Shown piece by piece: positions 62,337 through 64,000 of a stretch of 64,000 nt of DNA. Positions within the stretch are counted from its first letter, which is position 1; the number at the start of each line of letters is the position of its first letter. The stretch comes from Palaemon carinicauda (Eukaryota > Arthropoda > Malacostraca > Decapoda > Palaemonidae). The position numbers and the translations under genes were made by a program. The notes under the pieces are model-generated. The model was not told the origin of the DNA. It searched no databases and was given only the letters and a program-made list of their open reading frames with translations. The stretch covers positions 23,372,094 through 23,436,093 of the forward strand of contig NC_090743.1 in assembly GCF_036898095.1 (NCBI RefSeq), given 5' to 3'.

Positions 62337-64000
62337 TTATATTTTCATTATAAAATAAATTTTTGAATATACTTACCCGGTGAATATATAAATAGCTGAC
62401 GTCTCCGACGGTCGACAGATTCCAAAAACTCGCGAGCGATCGCCATGAAGGCTGCCGGGTGTGCCCACCAGCGCCGAATATCGGCCAGATACCGCATATA
62501 CTTCTCAACCAAACCAGTTCTTCTCAGTCCGTAGGGTCTCTATCGGGGAGGAAGGGAGGGCCTTTAATATTCTATATTCACCGGGTAAGTATATTCAAAA
62601 ATTTATTTTATGATGAAAATATAATTTTTAAATATTAAACTTAGCCGGTGAATATATAAATAGCTGATTCGCACCCATGGTGGTGGGTAGAGACCAGTAT
62701 TAAAACAATAAAGGCGTATATGCTCAAGAGTTTTTGACAAATATTCAAAAAACAAACTTAAGTATAGGTACCTGGTAAGGAAGCTGACTCTGATGATTAC
62801 TCTGCCTCATTAGTCCGCTATCCTCACGGAGCCCAGCGATCCTCTTAGGATGCTGAAAGACTCCCAGGAGCTGCTATATCCAGGGTGAACACCCCTATAA
62901 CAGGACCTCATCAATACCCTTAATCTGGGCGCTCTCAAGAAACAATATTTTGACCACCCGCCAAATCAAAAAGATTGCGAAAGACTTCTTAGTCTCCCGT
63001 GCAACCCAAAACAAGATTAAAAATTTCAAGAGTAGATTAAAAGGATATTGGGATTAAGGGAATGTAGTGGTAGAGCCTTCACCCACTACTGCACTCGCTG
63101 CTACGAATGGTCCCAGTGTGTAGCAGTCCTCATAAAGAGTCTGGACATCTTTCAAGTAAGGTCGCGTCCATAATACTTTTAATGGATCTATTTTGCTTAA
63201 ACGATGCTGAAGTTGCTATCGCTCTAACTTCATGAGCCTTGACTTTAAGTAAATTACGATCCTTCTCACTTAAATGAGAGTGTGCCTCCCGAATCAAAAG
63301 TCTAATAAAATAAGACAACGCATTCTTAGACATGGGCAAAGAGGGCTTTTTAACGGAGCACCATAAAGCCTCTGAACAACCTCGTAGCAGTTTAGTTCTG
63401 GAAAAATAAAATTTAAGAGCTCTAACGGGGCACAGCACTCTTTCAACTTCAATCCCCACAATCTCAGAAAGACTGGGGATTTCAAATGATTTAGGCCAAG
63501 GACGAGACGGAAGTTCATTCTTGGCCAAAAAACCAAGTTGAAGAGAACATACTGCTTTATTAGCGGAGAAGCCGATATTCTTGCTAAAAGCATGTATCTC
63601 ACTAACCCTTTTAGCCGAAGCCAAACTCACCAAAAAAAGTGTCTTGAGGGTAAGATCCTTCAGGGAGGCTGAATTTAATGGTTCAAACCTGTCTGACATA
63701 AGGAACTGTAGGACCACGTCCAAGTTACAAGCAGGAGTCGAAATATGACGCTCCTTGGAAGTCTCGAAAGACTTAAGCAGGTCTTGGAGATCTTTGTTAT
63801 TAGAAAGATCCAAACCCCTATGCCTGAAAACAGAAGCTAACATGCTTCTGTAGCCTTTAATGGTGGATGCAGAGAGGGAGCGACCGTTTCTCAGATAAAG
63901 CAGAAAATCCGCAATCTGCGCTACAGAGGCACTGGAAGAGGAAATAGAGGAGGACTTGCACCAGTCTCTAAATACCTCCCATTTCGACTGATAGATCCTG
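62337..64000 (-). mobile_element. DIRS-type retrotransposon, 3' part, cut by window edge
   Basis: The left (3') terminal repeat begins at about 62337. The internal complementary region at 62569-62670 reads atattcaccgggtaagtata, then ttcaaaaatttattttatga, and then aatattaaacttagccggtg, so the junction of element ends can be placed. It is the same family as the 38718 element (shared gctgattcgcaccca and recombinase about three-quarters alike by eye). It sits in a bora intron in bora orientation, with its end 14 bp from the exon acceptor at 62323. The rest lies beyond 64000. Confidence 0.85.
63130..64000 (-). pseudogene. DIRS tyrosine recombinase, 3' deletion, open at window edge
   Basis: The frame is open from 64000 and reads YQSKWEVFRDWCKSSSISSS, GYRSMLASVFRHRGLDLSNN, ASAKRVSEIHAFSKN with the catalytic Arg, and KAHEVRAIATSASFKQNRSI with the catalytic His and Arg. 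Relative to the 38718 element 32 bp are missing at about 63160, so the segment equivalent to YWRSKSVFASF is lost and the frame shifts. The Tyr codon remains in the DNA but is out of frame, and the product ends LLERCPDSL. The copy should be recombination-deficient. Confidence 0.85.

Overview
The window is animal nuclear DNA, most likely from a decapod crustacean. The evidence is AT-rich, intron-bearing gene structure, a conserved metazoan cell-cycle gene, and a dense load of DIRS-type tyrosine-recombinase retrotransposons and non-LTR retrotransposons of the sort I associate with decapods. There is no prokaryotic gene organisation. The species cannot be fixed from the sequence.

The one host gene I can support runs on the minus strand from beyond the right edge to 25159. 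Five exons (62322-62213, 58632-57693, 46759-46564, 31040-30880, 25404-25159) join in perfect phase into 1653 nt ending in a stop. The product matches the C-terminal part of protein aurora borealis (Bora), the Aurora A/Plk1 activator: an LRRKL motif, LSPI motifs, FSSSPI, and a terminal ESGYQT that resembles the known DSGYNT degron. The N-terminal exons lie outside the window.

The introns and 3' flank are filled with mobile DNA. Intron-resident DIRS elements are: one nearly intact copy (38718-45461) with matching inverted terminal repeats, an internal complementary region and open RT/RNase H and recombinase frames; a younger-looking but broken copy of a second family (49862-57486); and the 3' end of a third copy (from 62337), whose terminus lies 14 bp from a bora splice acceptor. 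All three have the same orientation as bora.

Downstream of bora (10.6-20.2 kb) is a decayed composite of two DIRS elements, with two ORF1/gag modules head to tail. It abuts a plus-strand relic (about 6.1-9.2 kb) almost end to end. Further relics of the ORF1 zinc-finger module lie at 20.7-20.9 and about 30.3 kb. LINE fragments (25.8-27.8, 34.4-34.9, 37.2-38.1, 47.3-49.0 kb), shared LINE 3' tails, two pogo-like and one piggyBac-like non-autonomous DNA elements and several dispersed repeats make up most of the rest. The first 5.4 kb and the stretches 20.97-25.1, 45.5-46.5 and 59.6-62.2 kb show no gene I can defend.

The most interesting material is the DIRS cluster: the splice-donor-like motif built into the element ends, the recurrent zinc-finger ORF1 with a different tandem-repeat linker in each family, and natural active-site lesions in otherwise well preserved copies.
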